Shown: in pieces, positions 10,350 to 20,865 of the stretch
Layout: each line of letters starts with the position of its first letter
How positions within the stretch are numbered: the stretch's first letter is position 1
DNA from: Bettongia penicillata ogilbyi
Lineage: Eukaryota > Chordata > Mammalia > Diprotodontia > Potoroidae
Length of the DNA: 64,000 bases
NCBI GenBank assembly: GCA_023548195.1
Contig: JAJHZJ010000028.1
Span: forward strand, 1,506,001-1,570,000
Direction: 5' to 3'
Notes under the pieces: generated by a model
Seen by the model: the letters and a program-made list of their open reading frames with translations, nothing else
What the model was told of the DNA's origin: nothing
Database searches by the model: none
Program-made: the position numbers and the translations under genes

Positions 10350-11362
10350 ATCCAACCTTTGCCAAGTTCCAGTGATAGAAGCCCATTACCCCTTTAGGCA
10401 GCCCATTTCACTTTTAGACTAAATTGTTAGGAAGTTTCTCCCTTACATCAAGCTAAAATCTATGCTTCTATCTTTCTCATTATTTATTCCTAGCTCTGTC
10501 TCCAGTTTCTTTAGTGTGGGTTAAGGACCCTCACAATATGGATTGTTCTCCTCTGAGTTCACTCAGCTTTGTCAATGTCTTTCTTAAAATATGGTTTCCC
10601 CAACTGAAAATGATATTTAACTATGTTCTGAGCAGAGGTGAGTATAGCTAGACTTTTATCTCCTTCCTCCACGGGTGGGGAACCTATGTCCTCGAGGCCA
10701 CATGTGGTCCTCTAGGTCCTCGAGTGTGGCCCTTGGACTGAATCCAAATTTCACAGAACAAATGCTCTATAGATTCTGTTGGAGTCAAAGGGCCACACTC
10801 GAGGACCTAGAGGACAACACGTGGTCTCGAGGCAGTAGGTTCTCCACTCCTGTTTCAGACACTAAGTTTTCTTAATGTGACCTAAAATCATTACAGTGGT
10901 TTTCGCCTCCATGTTATATTGGTGTTTCATATTGAGCTTATACTTCATTAAGGTGCCCTTATTTTTCAAATGCCTACCCCTTCCTCATCCAGCCTACACT
11001 TATGCCACAGGACTTCACATTTATTTTTAGTGAATTTCTTCTTTTTGATTCACCCCATCTTTTTAACCTGTTAAGATACTTTTTGATTTTGATAGTCATT
11101 CAAGTTATCTTTCCCATTTTTATATTACCTACAAATTTGATAAGCATGCTATATATGCCTTCATTCAATTCACTGATAAAATTGTTAAGGAGCACAACTC
11201 AAAGAACAGATTTCTGGGACATTCCAAGTTGAAATTAATCCATTAATAGCTATTCTAGTCAAGCAAATCCACGTAAATATACTATCACCTAGCCCATATC
11301 TCTCCTTGTTGTTCACAAGGATACCATGATACCTTAAGTGCTCTACTGAACTCTAACTTAGA
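10350..11362 (-). mobile_element. CR1/L3 LINE relic, antisense, hosting a MITE
   Basis: 3' UTR-like text 'atatggtttccccaactg' and 'ctatgttctgagcagagg' is followed, past the MITE, by antisense reverse transcriptase. The strand complementary to 'aaatttgataagcatgctat' and 'cattcaattcactgataaaa' encodes the conserved block before the FADD active site of CR1/L3. Further upstream coding ('ttcacaaggataccatgat') also fits. It is decayed, and the frame is broken many times. Confidence 0.65.
10670..10852. mobile_element. Palindromic hAT-type MITE, copy 2
   Basis: Ends CACGGGTGGGGAACCT and AGGTTCTCCACTCCTG. The arms 'cctctaggtcctcgagtgtg' and 'cacactcgaggacctagagg' are perfect reverse complements over 20 bases, so the copy is strongly hairpin-forming. 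It is inserted in the CR1/L3 relic at 10350-11362. Confidence 0.9.
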
Positions 11363-12599
11363 GATTAACATACTTTTTATATTTTATAAAAATAACTCAT
11401 TAAAATAACTGAATATAACCCAATGTTACTAAAAAGATTATTTAAAAAATGATACTTATAAGAAGATTATTAAAGTACCTAAGTACAATTTGATAACTCC
11501 TTCCATCCATCTAAAATTATTCTAAATCCAGTGATATAACTCTAAAATTATTAACATCTCTCCCTCTCACTTCTAAAGTTCTCCCTAGAGCACATAATAG
11601 TTTCAGAGTAGCATGGTGTCAACAGTTCTTCTGGCATTTTGTCTTCAGTGTCCTATATTCTGAATTTCCATGTAAGAAATACAACAATGTTAGTGAAGTA
11701 TATTTTAAAGCAATTGTCATTTTGTTTATAGAAACATAAGCCTCCATCAACAGAGGTCTAGGAATACCTGGAGGTGAGATCTCCTACAGACTTACTTCAA
11801 CTGCCTTCCCTGCCAAAAGGCCTTAGGGCTGCCATCAATGAGGCAGGCAAACTCCTGAGACAACAGGATTCTCAATTCATTGTAGAATGTTGGGATGAGG
11901 TGAACTTTACAAGTTCCTTTATTGTCTAAATTCTGCCAAATAAGCAATCTCCCTTCTGTGTTGCCAGCACACCATTCCAACAACAATAGTAGGAACAAGG
12001 TTACTACCCCATAGATTTCATGGTAGTTAATGAATGCAATAATATCCATCTCATAGACCCTCATATGCTTTAATGTTAATAGGATCCCAACTCATAACTG
12101 ACTTAAAACCCTCAACTTCTACTTTATTTTTTGAATGACAAATTAAACATGCACTCTTAATCTACCTCACTTCTTCATCCATTACCTAGCTGGAGTTATG
12201 AATCTTTAATCCTAAAATACAGGCCTTGCTTCTTGCCAGCTTTCTTTTCAGTTATTATTATGTACTTCTAGTTTTTACTCTGCTTCCTTCTGATGTTGCT
12301 TCCCATCACTGGCTCAAATTCAGGGAATTGGTTTGTTACCTATATGCTTTACTTTCATCTGAGCTAGACTGCTTCTGTTACCCTTCCCCCTCCATTTCTC
12401 AAGGAGTGTAAGTCTTAGGCAGTACCATTGGCTCTGCTCTGACATGATGGTAGAAAGACCCAAGACCAGACTTCAATTGACGTCCAACATGTAAGGTCCA
12501 TGTCTAGTCATCTGGTTTCAGTGCCATAGTTGCAAGTTACATGCTCTTAATACCTTCTTCAGAACATTTACCCTAATTCTGATCAACCCTATTCTTCTC
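11363..12599. other. Unique sequence
   Basis: About 1.2 kb with no recognised TE or gene. Pyrimidine-rich patches near 12120-12400 give short open frames with no family resemblance. Confidence 0.4.
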
Positions 12600-12925
12600 T
12601 GGGCTCAATCCAACCCACTTTGCTCCTCTCCTAGTCCATTTCATTCTGCCCTTTGGAAAAGCCAGTCCATTCTTGACAACTTCTCTTAGATCCTAAAACT
12701 TTTCAACCAACATTCCTTCTACCGCCTCACTTCAATTGGCTTTCCCCTTGAAAATCTCACTCTATGAAAAATATCATCCCTTTCAAGACTTTCATTGGAG
12801 AACTCTTCTGCAATGCCCTCACCTTATAGAATCAGAAACAGGGGTTGTCCTTTGCCTGTCTCCCCACTTAGCACAGTGCCTGGCACATCATAGGAATTTA
12901 ATATTTATTGGATTGGATTGAATTG
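12600..12925 (+). mobile_element. L2 LINE 3' end
   Basis: Ends with 'cttagcacagtgcctggcac', 'atcataggaatttaatattt' and ATTGGATTGGATTGAATTGA. The last is the short terminal tandem typical of L2 (TGAATGA-like units). The upstream part is more diverged. Confidence 0.75.
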
Positions 12926-12929
12926 AGTG

Positions 12930-13690
12930 GGCTTAAAGGGAAAGATAATGACTTGTCTTTTGAATATAACAAGTGTGAGATGCCTATACACGGTTTCAAA
13001 TGTCCAATAAATATTAGTAATGCAGGAGTGGAGCTCAGAAGAGAAACTATGCTGGGACATATCAATCTGGCCTTCTGTAAAGAAGTAATAATTGAGTCTG
13101 TGAGAAGTGATAAGGTAAACAAGTGATAAAACATAGAAAAGAAAAGAGATGGTCCATGATAGAATTTGAGGTATAACTGAGAAACAGTAGTTAAGAGATG
13201 AACCAAAAGAGAACACTGTAACAAAAATCTAGAGAGGAGAGAATATCCAAAAGCAGAGAGTAGTCAACAGTGTCAGATGTTTCAAAAAGGCCAAGAAGAT
13301 GAGGTCTAAAAAAGGCCATGACATTTGACAACTAAGAGATCATTGGTAACTTTGGTAATCAGATTGTGAAAGGCTTTAAAAGACAGAGAAAGAGATTGAT
13401 ATCCTATAGGTAATAGGGAGCTACTGGATGTTATTGAGTAGGGAAGTAACACAGACAGACCTGCCCTTAAGAAAAATCACTTTTGCAGTTATGTAGAGGA
13501 TGAATTTGAAAATAAAAACACTTGAGACAAGACAATCAATTTGGAGACTGTTGCAATAGTCCAAGTGCAAGGTAATGAGGACTTGGAGTAAGATGGTGGC
13601 TGTGTGAGTAACAAGAGGGATATGGATGAGAGAAAAGGTACAGAAATAGAAGTAGCAAGAGTCAGCATCTTAGTTGCGTGTGCCCTAGAT
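12930..13690 (-). mobile_element. Two antisense L2 pieces out of order
   Basis: The piece at 12930-13375 is antisense L2 reverse transcriptase: the minus strand at about 13228-13250 encodes a DTVDY-like version of motif A. The piece at about 13375-13690 is antisense L2 from nearer the 3' end ('gaggtaatagggagctactg'-like text, then 'ctgttgcaatagtcc'). In an intact antisense copy the second piece should lie to the left of the first, so two insertions or a rearrangement are needed. Confidence 0.65.
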
Positions 13691-13691
13691 A

Positions 13692-13735
13692 TATGTAATA
13701 ATATATGTATACATATATATACATATATATGCACA

Positions 13736-13768
<33 letters not shown>

Positions 13769-13772
13769 CTGC
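13692..13772. repeat. (TA)n / (CATATA)n microsatellite
   Basis: Alternating TA with CA interruptions, ending in a (TA)14-like run at about 13741-13768. Confidence 0.95.
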
Positions 13773-13799
13773 AAGTATCTATATCGATGGACTAGCTTT

Positions 13800-14470
13800 C
13801 TAGTTACCTATAATCATCTAATAGGTATTTTCTATCTAGCCCACTTTTTTCTATATGGATTTTTAGATCAACCTCCTTTGGATAATCATGGATCTCATTG
13901 AGGAGGTGCTATGATAGCAAAGTTTACATTTATCTACATTTATTTTCATAATATTAGATTCAATTCATCTATCTAGTGGCCAGAGGTAGAGAACTTGTGG
14001 CTCAAGGTCATACATCAAGGCCTTCTAGGTCTTTGGATGCAGCCTTTTGACTGAATGCAAGCTTTACAGAAAAAATCCTTTTATAAAGGGGATTTCTTCT
14101 GTGAAATCTGGATTCACTCAAAGGGCTGTGGTTGAAATTTACAGGGGACCTATGAATTCAATGCAACAAGTTCCCCACCTCTTAGCCTAACAAGAAGTTT
14201 TTAGAGGTTGATTCTAAAGTATATTAGCTATCATTCTTAGCTTTATGTCATCTGCAAAGTTGATAAGCATGTTATCAAAGCCTTTGTGGAAGTCATTGAT
14301 TAAAAATCTTTTGATAGCATAAAACCAATGGAAGATTCTTGGGGAGATTTACTAAAGAGTCCCCTCCAGATTGATATTGGCCCATTAATCACCACTCTTT
14401 GGGGGCTGGGAATTTAGACGGTCCTAAATCAACCTATGTATTTTATTATTGTTTCTACCTTCTCACCCTA
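13800..14470 (-). mobile_element. CR1/L3 LINE relic, antisense, hosting a MITE
   Basis: The minus strand across about 14235-14265 reads NFADDIKL-like. This is the FADD catalytic box of CR1/L3 reverse transcriptase ('tgtcatctgcaaagttgat' on plus). 'tcaccactctttggggg' follows, as expected. A hAT MITE sits at 13981-14184. The upstream limit is soft. Confidence 0.65.
13981..14184. mobile_element. Palindromic hAT-type MITE, copy 3
   Basis: Ends CAGAGGTAGAGAACTTGTGG and AAGTTCCCCACCTCTTAG. The internal 'gccttttgactgaatgcaag' matches copies 1 and 2. It is the most diverged of the three and lies inside a CR1/L3 relic, like copy 2. Confidence 0.8.
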
Positions 14471-14479
14471 GAATATAAA

Positions 14480-14642
14480 GATGTCAGCTACTGATGGCAC
14501 TACTACATTTTTAGTTACCTAGTCTCACAACACTGAAACCTTAGTGTAATCCTTGATCATTCATTCTCATGATGTAAATTTCATACCTCCAGTGCCCAAC
14601 ACTGTTTTATACAAAATATGTACTTAATAATTACTTACCAAG
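14480..14642 (+). mobile_element. L2 fragments, sense
   Basis: 'gtctcacaacactgaaacc', then 'agtgtaatccttgatcattc' fits L2 reverse transcriptase-region coding. 'cctccagtgcccaacactg', then 'atgtacttaataattactt' fits the L2 terminus. The middle is deleted. Confidence 0.5.
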
Positions 14643-15229
14643 TGAAATTAAAGGCAAATAACTGCTCATTTCAGTCATAAACTATAGAATGACAGGACTT
14701 CTTCATTTTTAAGCAACTTGTTCTGGCTTAGGGTAGATAGCATCAGCCCGAGATTGATAAATAGCCACAAGCAAAAATCTCTGAACTATAAGATGTTATC
14801 TTCTTTGTAAAAGATTAATCAATTTTTAAAGGAACAATGGGTAAGAAATAGGTAGATTTCTCTTTTATTCATAAAATTGCTATAAAGGTTAAGGAGCTGT
14901 GGAATTTGGGATTTAAAAAATGTCTTGCAAGGCAGCGTTGTAACAAACCTCTCTACTCACTCCCCTTCTCACCCAGGGTGGAAAACAATTTCTACCCAGC
15001 TATAGAAAAAAAATACTGGTTTTGTTCACTCAATCTCCAACATAACTTCCATGGAAATTATGGGGAAAAAAAGCTGTATTTAAAAAAGAACAAATGTGTG
15101 TGAGATAATAAATTTTATACCTATTTATCAGATTGTTGTAATATAGTCTTTCCTAGATATAGATTTCAGATCCTATAGTTTCTTTTTTTTCTTCCACTCT
15201 CTCAATGAGATTTTTTCCCCTCCTTTTTC
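14643..15229. other. Unique AT-rich sequence
   Basis: No recognised feature. A pyrimidine-rich stretch lies near 15180-15240. Confidence 0.4.
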
Positions 15230-15425
15230 TTCCTCAAACACTTTTTACCTATCATATAGCTTGTACTATATTCTACCTTACATTACTGCTGCTTGTGCAC
15301 ATGCCTTAATTCCCTCTTCTAGACTGGAAGATTGGAAGCAACTTGAGAACAGGAACCATGTCATGTCAATCATTTTTACCCCATGAGACTTAGCATGGGG
15401 TTTAGCACATATTAGGTGTGCAGTT
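15230..15425 (+). mobile_element. L2 LINE 3' end
   Basis: 'aacttgagaacaggaaccat' is followed by 'gcatggggtttagcacatat' and 'taggtgtgc', the L2 terminal order. Confidence 0.6.
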
Positions 15426-16369
15426 TCTTTAATTTTACAAGGTTAGTGACATAATGGAACTGAGATTGTTTTCCCTGCAACTAAAAACCTCCAGAGGTCA
15501 TAACCTTAAGCTATATCATTCTAAGTGTTTCCCTTCACTCCACTGGAGAGTATTACAGTCTAAACAGCAAAAGAAAATATCTCAGCTGTGTAGTCTTTCT
15601 GCAATCATTTGCTTGGCTATGAGTTGATTTCAAAATATTGCACAAAACACCCCTCTTCCCAAAAATCTCTCAGGAATTATTCCTCCACAGAAGACTCTTC
15701 TGATGTTTCTGATGCCTCTTTGTAGCATAGAGGTGACCTAAGTTCAAAGGTTATGATGGTGGGAAACAAGATCTAATAGGTCTTACTAAGATGAAAACAC
15801 TTTAAGTCTAGTCCTAGTGACAGATTGAGAACACAGTCCAAGGACTAGCCTAGTTAAATACTGATAGGCTCATCAATAGTAGATTCATATTAAAATGAGT
15901 AATTACTTTGATTGATGGATTGATGACAACAAATAAAAATATATGATGCTTTATATCTATATGTATATGTATACACACATATATATGTATGTACATACTC
16001 AGTCCTCTTGAGTCATGAAATCATTTTAAATCCTGCATGATGTTTCCTCTATTTGTATAGTGACAGTGATTGAATGATATTAAAAAAAATCACAACTTTT
16101 AGACATCAATTAATAGTATTTTAACTATTGACCTCCTAAATGTGAGATCTTCACCAGTTTTTAACAAATTGATATCTTCCTGAAGGAACTCAACCACATC
16201 AATATAAAAATTCTTGTTGCAAATAAAATTATAAAAAAAAAAAGGAAAATGGTTGCTAAATGAAAAAATGGTTCACAAGTTTTCCAAGGAAAGGCCAATT
16301 GATTAAAGTGGTTGTATTTTGGACATAAAGACAATGAGAAACATTATTTGATGGAGTATTTGTCTATTT
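15426..16369. other. Unique AT-rich sequence
   Basis: No gene or clear TE. A short ACATATATATGT-type patch lies near 15955-16000. Confidence 0.4.
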
Positions 16370-16545
16370 GTCTGTCTTGACTTGCAGTATTCATGACCAG
16401 AATAAGCAATAAGATATCCATGAAAATAATTGTAGCTTGTGTGCTAGTACAGAGAATGAAGAAGTAGAGAACTTCTACAAAGAGCTTGGCAAGATACTCC
16501 AAACCAAGTCAACATATATTTTGATGATAAGTAATAGCAGTGTTA

Positions 16546-16749
16546 GGGCAGCTAGGTGGTTCAGTGGATAGAGCAAGGAAGTACATGGAGTAGGAAAGAC
16601 CTGAGTTCAAATCTCGCGTTAGATAGCTATTAACTGTGTGATAAAAATGAATTCGAGAAGGAAATGGCAAACCACTCCATTATCATTGCCAAAAAAACCC
16701 CTAAAGACATCACAAAAAGTTGGACATAACTGAAAACACATGAACAACA
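16546..16749 (+). mobile_element. MAR1-type tRNA/RTE SINE
   Basis: Head GGGCAGCTAGGTGGTTCAG and 'cctgagttcaaatctcg' (box B); tail 'gagaaggaaatggcaaacca', 'ttgccaaaaaaacccctaa', 'acataactgaaaacacatg'. It is inserted within the RTE relic, exactly where the endonuclease coding is interrupted. Confidence 0.85.
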
Positions 16750-16967
16750 TAAACATCAAGGTGAAAAAGAGAACAGAGGATGAGAATGAAAAACATATTA
16801 GAAAATATGTTTTAAAATGAAGAAATGAATGAAGCCAGAGGGCTATGGACTATTTTATGTTTCATTCCTATAAATCATCAATACTTTCTTGAAGAACAGA
16901 ATTAGGAGCCACTAGACATGATGATCATTGAAGAATGCCACCCTCATTCCCTTCCCCACAAGAAACT

Positions 16968-17281
16968 GTGTGTGTGTTCATCCTTCGTTGCCAAAGAAAA
17001 CCATGCCATCAGAGAAATGATGACATGATTTGCAATTGACTTTGTTTTGAGTGAAGGAGGGCTGTGCAGGTCAACAGCCTCACTTCTCCTCCAGAGCCAT
17101 CTGAATCCAGTGACCAGATATTCATCAGGATGACTGGAGATGACCCAGGATGAGGCAATTGGGGTTAAATGACTTGCCCAAGGTCACACAGCTAGTGAGT
17201 ATCAAGTGTCTGAGGTGAGATTTGAACTCGGTTCCTCCTGACTCCGGCACTGGTGCCCTATCCACTGCACCACCTAGCTGA
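16968..17281 (-). mobile_element. Composite SINE with a non-RTE body
   Basis: The plus-strand right end is an antisense tRNA-like head ('gatttgaactcggttcctcc', 'gcaccacctagctg'). The left 180 bp form a different body: 'catccttcgttgccaaagaa', 'gaaggagggctgtgcaggtc', 'tcctccagagccatctgaat'. A partial copy of the same body is at 60130. It differs from MAR1-type copies, whose tail is RTE-like. Confidence 0.65.
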
Positions 17282-17600
17282 AACTATATCTAAACTGATA
17301 GTGAACAACTGGCTTTTGACATGGAGGTCATCTCCAAATTAGTTCTCTGTGTCCAATCAGACTATCAGCTAGTTAGAGAAAAGGACAACATTAAAACCAA
17401 ATAAAAAGATGAAGCAAACATGAGAAGGCAGAGTAGGCATTTATCTTAGTTCCAACCTGGATAATTCAAATAAGCTGCTGATGTTGAAGAATGACACAAA
17501 TGAGCAAAGGTAAAGAAATGGGCTCTGATTATCAAAGACAATTACTCTGAGTATCTAGTTCTTACAGAAATTCAATTGATGTAAAATAACCACCAAAATG

Positions 17601-17705
17601 ATGAAGCCCAAACAACACCTACCTCTAGGAAAAAGACAGACAGAGAGAAAGAGAGAGACAGACAGAGAGAGAGAGACAGAGAGAGAGACAGAGACAGAGA
17701 GAGAC

Positions 17706-17742
<37 letters not shown>

Positions 17743-17860
17743 GGAGGGAGGGAGGAAAAAAGAAGGAAGGAAGAAGAAGGAGGAAAGGAAGGAGGGAAGG
17801 AAAAGAAGGAGGGAAGGAGGAAAGGGAGGGATGGAGGAAAGATTATCAATAATTCATACA
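17601..17860. repeat. Purine-only (GA)n/(GGAA)n tract
   Basis: From about 17632 to 17845 the plus strand is almost entirely G and A with a few C. It begins as GACAGAGA units and changes to GGAGG/GGAAGAAG units. Open frames on both strands across it are simple-repeat artefacts. Confidence 0.95.
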
Positions 17861-18218
17861 CCAATGGAAATTAATTCAACAGAAGAAAAATTCCTGTAAG
17901 ACAACCTGTCGATACGATAACAAGGAAGAGGGAAGTACTGGAAGATTTACTGCATCACAGTGGATATGAGGTAAGAAAGGTACCAAAAAAGAGTAAGGCA
18001 CCAAAAAAAGAGAAGGTGGGAGAACAAAGATGCACCTTGGACTACTTCAAAATCCTGCTTAGGGTAATACTTGACCATAAAGCAACATTCAAATGTTACC
18101 ATACAAATTTCTGCCTTAAAGAAGTGGTTATTAACAAATCTGCTGAAGAATATTAAAAATAGGCCTCTTTAAAACAAATACAACTTTCTAAAATGAACTA
18201 TCTTCCATTATAATGTTG
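17861..18218. other. Unclassified, possibly more RTE relic
   Basis: A decayed stretch following the RTE endonuclease relic. I cannot see diagnostic blocks in it. Confidence 0.3.
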
Positions 18219-18472
18219 AGTTAGGCAGGTAGATGGCACAGTGGATAGAGTGCTGGGCCTGGAGTCAGGAAAACTCATCTTTCTGAGTTCAAATCTGTCC
18301 TCAGAGACTTATTGTGTGACTTTGGGCAAGTCATTTAACTCAGTTTCCTCATCTCTAAAATTAGCTGGAGAAGGAAATGGCAACCCATTCCTATATCTTT
18401 GCCAAGAAAATTCCAAAAGGATTCATGGAGAGTCGGAAATAATAGAAAAATGACTAAACAACAAATAATAAC
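18219..18472 (+). mobile_element. MAR1-type SINE with target duplication
   Basis: Full-length: head 'gtggatagagtgctgggcct', box B 'gagttcaaatctgtcc', tail 'gctggagaaggaaatggcaa', 'agagtcggaaataatag', 'gactaaacaacaaataataa'. A 9-bp target duplication ATAATGTTG flanks it (18210-18218 and 18473-18481), so the insertion is complete. Confidence 0.92.
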
Positions 18473-18481
18473 ATAATGTTG

Positions 18482-19454
18482 GGTATAAATTGGTATTTCT
18501 AATTGCTTTCTTAGTTCAGATTCCATGTTCTCTACTACTAAAGCAGAATAAAATAGAGAGAGGGCCCAGAACAAAGGAAGTGACACATTTTCTGATGAGA
18601 TTGGTGAGCCTCTTGGGAAGACAATGGTATGATGAAAGGTGATTAAATTCTATTGGTTGTTGCACAGACTGCAAATCATGATGTATAGGCAACAGAATCA
18701 CAAACTACATAAATTACACCTTTCGCTTATGACTGGGGGGCCACAGGAGAAATTTGAGAATACGTAGATGGTAATTCACGTGGCATGATTCACAGAGGAC
18801 CCATGAATCAAAAATTACACGCATTCTGAACTGGAAAGCTTGTCCAAGACATTGGCCATGAGAAGTTAATCTTGCTTCATTTAGTACTCCCAAAACACTG
18901 TCGAAAGAGTTGTGAGGTCAGTTATACAAATTAAGAGAATGCTTCACACATTTTTCTGAAAACTTCATCTATTTTGTTCCTTCTGGAAATCAAATTCATT
19001 TGGCTCTTTTTTTCCCTCTTTCTCTGTTTTTTTCTTTTTAAATGTCATTTCTTCTTGCATTCTTATTCACCCCATTTTAGCTTGTCTATCACCTGTCACC
19101 CTCAACCTACTCATTGTTCTTAGCACATAAAGGCTATTTAACCTCTTAGTCATCTACATCTTTCAAGTCACACAGTGTTCTGCTCTACAATTTCTCTGTG
19201 AAATTTATATAGAAAGTGACCTTATTGGAGGCTTGAGGCTGGCTCCTCATACAGAACCTCGTTTTGACAGTTTTGCCTCAAATGACAGATCAGTCAAAAT
19301 CACCCAACAGCGCTGTGGCTATCGATGCCACCTGGCATTCATTACAAGAACAGTCTATCTGCTTGAATCTCTATTTGTCTGCTTAGAACTTTGACAAGAA
19401 TCTTGATTGAGAGGAGAGGGGTGGTTTCATTGAATAGCTGTGGAAGGCTGTTTC
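18482..19454. other. Unique sequence with two motif-rich patches
   Basis: No TE recognised. About 18715-18955 and 19185-19430 have non-simple, balanced sequence. The second contains two TGACAG motifs within 25 bp (19266-19290), then TCAGTCAAAATCACCC and CTGTGGCTATCGATGCC. These could be conserved noncoding DNA, which is inference only. Confidence 0.35.
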
Positions 19455-19560
19455 AGGTGTAATAATAATACCTTACATTTGATTAGTTCTTAGCTTTTCA
19501 AAACACTTTCACATCTATTATCTCATTTTTTTCTATTATCTCAGTTGGTGTATGTGTCAG
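19455..19560 (-). mobile_element. MIR fragment, antisense
   Basis: 'aataataataccttacattt', then 'caaaacactttcacatctat' and 'tatctcattt' is the reverse complement of a MIR 3' end. Confidence 0.6.
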
Positions 19561-20197
19561 TATAGGAGAATGAAGGGAGGCAGAAATGAAAGGAATGAAG
19601 GAAAGGGGAAACTAAAGAGACCCTGGAGAGGCATGCTTGACTAGAGTAAAGGGAGCTGGAGATTTGGAGATGAGGGAATGTGGGCAGTGATGGGAAACCC
19701 ACACAGTGAAGGAAAGTACTTTAAATTGGATATGGAAGACAATGAGGGGCAACTGTATTAGACGTTGTATCATATAATGAGTGTTCATGTTTTATGTAGT
19801 ATGTTCCAACTGAAGAGCACACCCCAGTTTCCTCTATAGACAGCCATCTCTAATGAGGACGAGGGAAGGCATGAATAAATGAGATCTGTAGGTAGTACAG
19901 AAGTCTCATTGTATTCTAAAGCTGGTGACAGAAAGTATCATTTTTTTTTGGAGCATCTAAGGAGTAACAAAATGGGCTGATTTGAATTTCACCACTCCTG
20001 TCTGCGTGTGCCTACTCCATCATGGAAGTGCTAACATACAGTAAAACGCCCACAGAATAAAAAGTGAAAAAGTGGAGAAGTGAAGGGATATATATAATCA
20101 TGAGCTGATAATATATTCAAATATAAAAAAGCAGATCCTACCTAGAAGCAGATCCCTAGACATGTATGCAACTAATTTATCAATGTGTAGGTAAGAT
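19561..20197. other. Unique sequence
   Basis: No recognised gene or TE. It is purine-rich near 19565-19620. Confidence 0.4.
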
Positions 20198-20444
20198 CAT
20201 TGCTGTTAAGTCCTTTCAGTGGTGTCCAACTCTTCATGAGCCCAGTTAGGGTTTTCTTGGCAAAGATGTTTGAGTAGTTTGTCATTTCCTTCTCCAACTC
20301 ATTTTATAGATGAGAAAATGGGGCAAACAGGGTTAAATGACTTGCCGGGAATCCCACAATAAGTGTCTGAGGTCAGTTTTGAACTCAGGAAGATGACTCT
20401 TCCTGACTTCAGGCCCAGCACTCTATCCGCTGCATCAGCTAGTG
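20198..20444 (-). mobile_element. MAR1-type SINE, antisense
   Basis: Antisense RTE-like tail 'gttttcttggcaaagatg' and 'tcatttccttctccaactca', then the antisense tRNA-like head 'ttttgaactcaggaagatga', 'gcccagcactctatccgc'. Near full length. Confidence 0.9.
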
Positions 20445-20449
20445 AGATA

Positions 20450-20865
20450 GGGAGAGACAAAGATAATGACTTTCTCCCCGTGTAACATCAAAATTAAATT
20501 CTAAGTCAAGAAAGACATTTTTTAAGCTAACAATTTAAGAACCTGTCCTAGGGGGCATTTCTACATTAATAAACAACTGCCTCTTCCATTTTTTCCCCTT
20601 TAATTAGCAAACTTGATTTTTCAAGATTTATCTACTTCTGTTACTTGAGTTTTTTAAGTAACTCCTAGGCAATCATCAATCTGTTACAGTAGCCACTCTG
20701 CTTGATAGTCTACTGTTCAACCTCAGAAGTTTCTTTTAGGGGATGAGATACTGGCCTGTGGAACGTTTAATGGGTTTTTATTACCTATATTAATCATGGA
20801 TGATTACAAAAAGTTAAGCCCTTCTTCCAGCAAACTGCTTAGGTTATGGTGCTATCTTCATTCTT
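20450..20865. promoter_or_regulatory. Repeat-free block, candidate noncoding element
   Basis: Balanced non-simple sequence free of recognised TEs. It includes CCTTTAATTAGCAAACTTG at about 20599-20617, TAGGCAATCATCAATC near 20667 and ATTAATCATGGATGATTAC near 20789. The dense ATTA/AATCA cores resemble homeodomain targets. Function is not shown. Confidence 0.3.

Larger units (their letters stand above)
16370..17600 (+). mobile_element. RTE-family LINE endonuclease relic
   Basis: Sense-strand frames show scattered RTE/BovB-like apurinic endonuclease blocks. At about 16453-16520 there is an EEVENFYKELGKILQTKSTY-like block, the usual segment just before the catalytic GDFNA motif. At about 16800-16900 there is an RNE...NTFF-like region. 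At about 17325-17400 there is VISK...SDYQLVR, matching the conserved SDHRLV catalytic-histidine block with H replaced. Two SINEs interrupt it (16546-16749 and 16968-17281), and stops and frameshifts are frequent. No reverse transcriptase domain is recognisable downstream, so this is an inactive 5' fragment. It matters because the SINEs here carry RTE-like tails. Confidence 0.6.

Noticed and set aside
10675..10875. 66-codon plus-strand frame
   Set aside because: It lies entirely within the palindromic MITE.
12898..13224. 103-108-codon minus-strand frames
   Set aside because: They lie in antisense L2. They may echo L2 coding, but they are not a host gene and are not collinear with an intact L2 protein.
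16546..16620. tRNA gene, from box A/B-like motifs
   Set aside because: The motif pair is the head of a SINE; the cloverleaf is degraded and the tail is LINE-derived.
17598..17864. Arg/Glu-rich and Ser/Leu-rich frames
   Set aside because: Both are readings of the GA/GGAA simple repeat.
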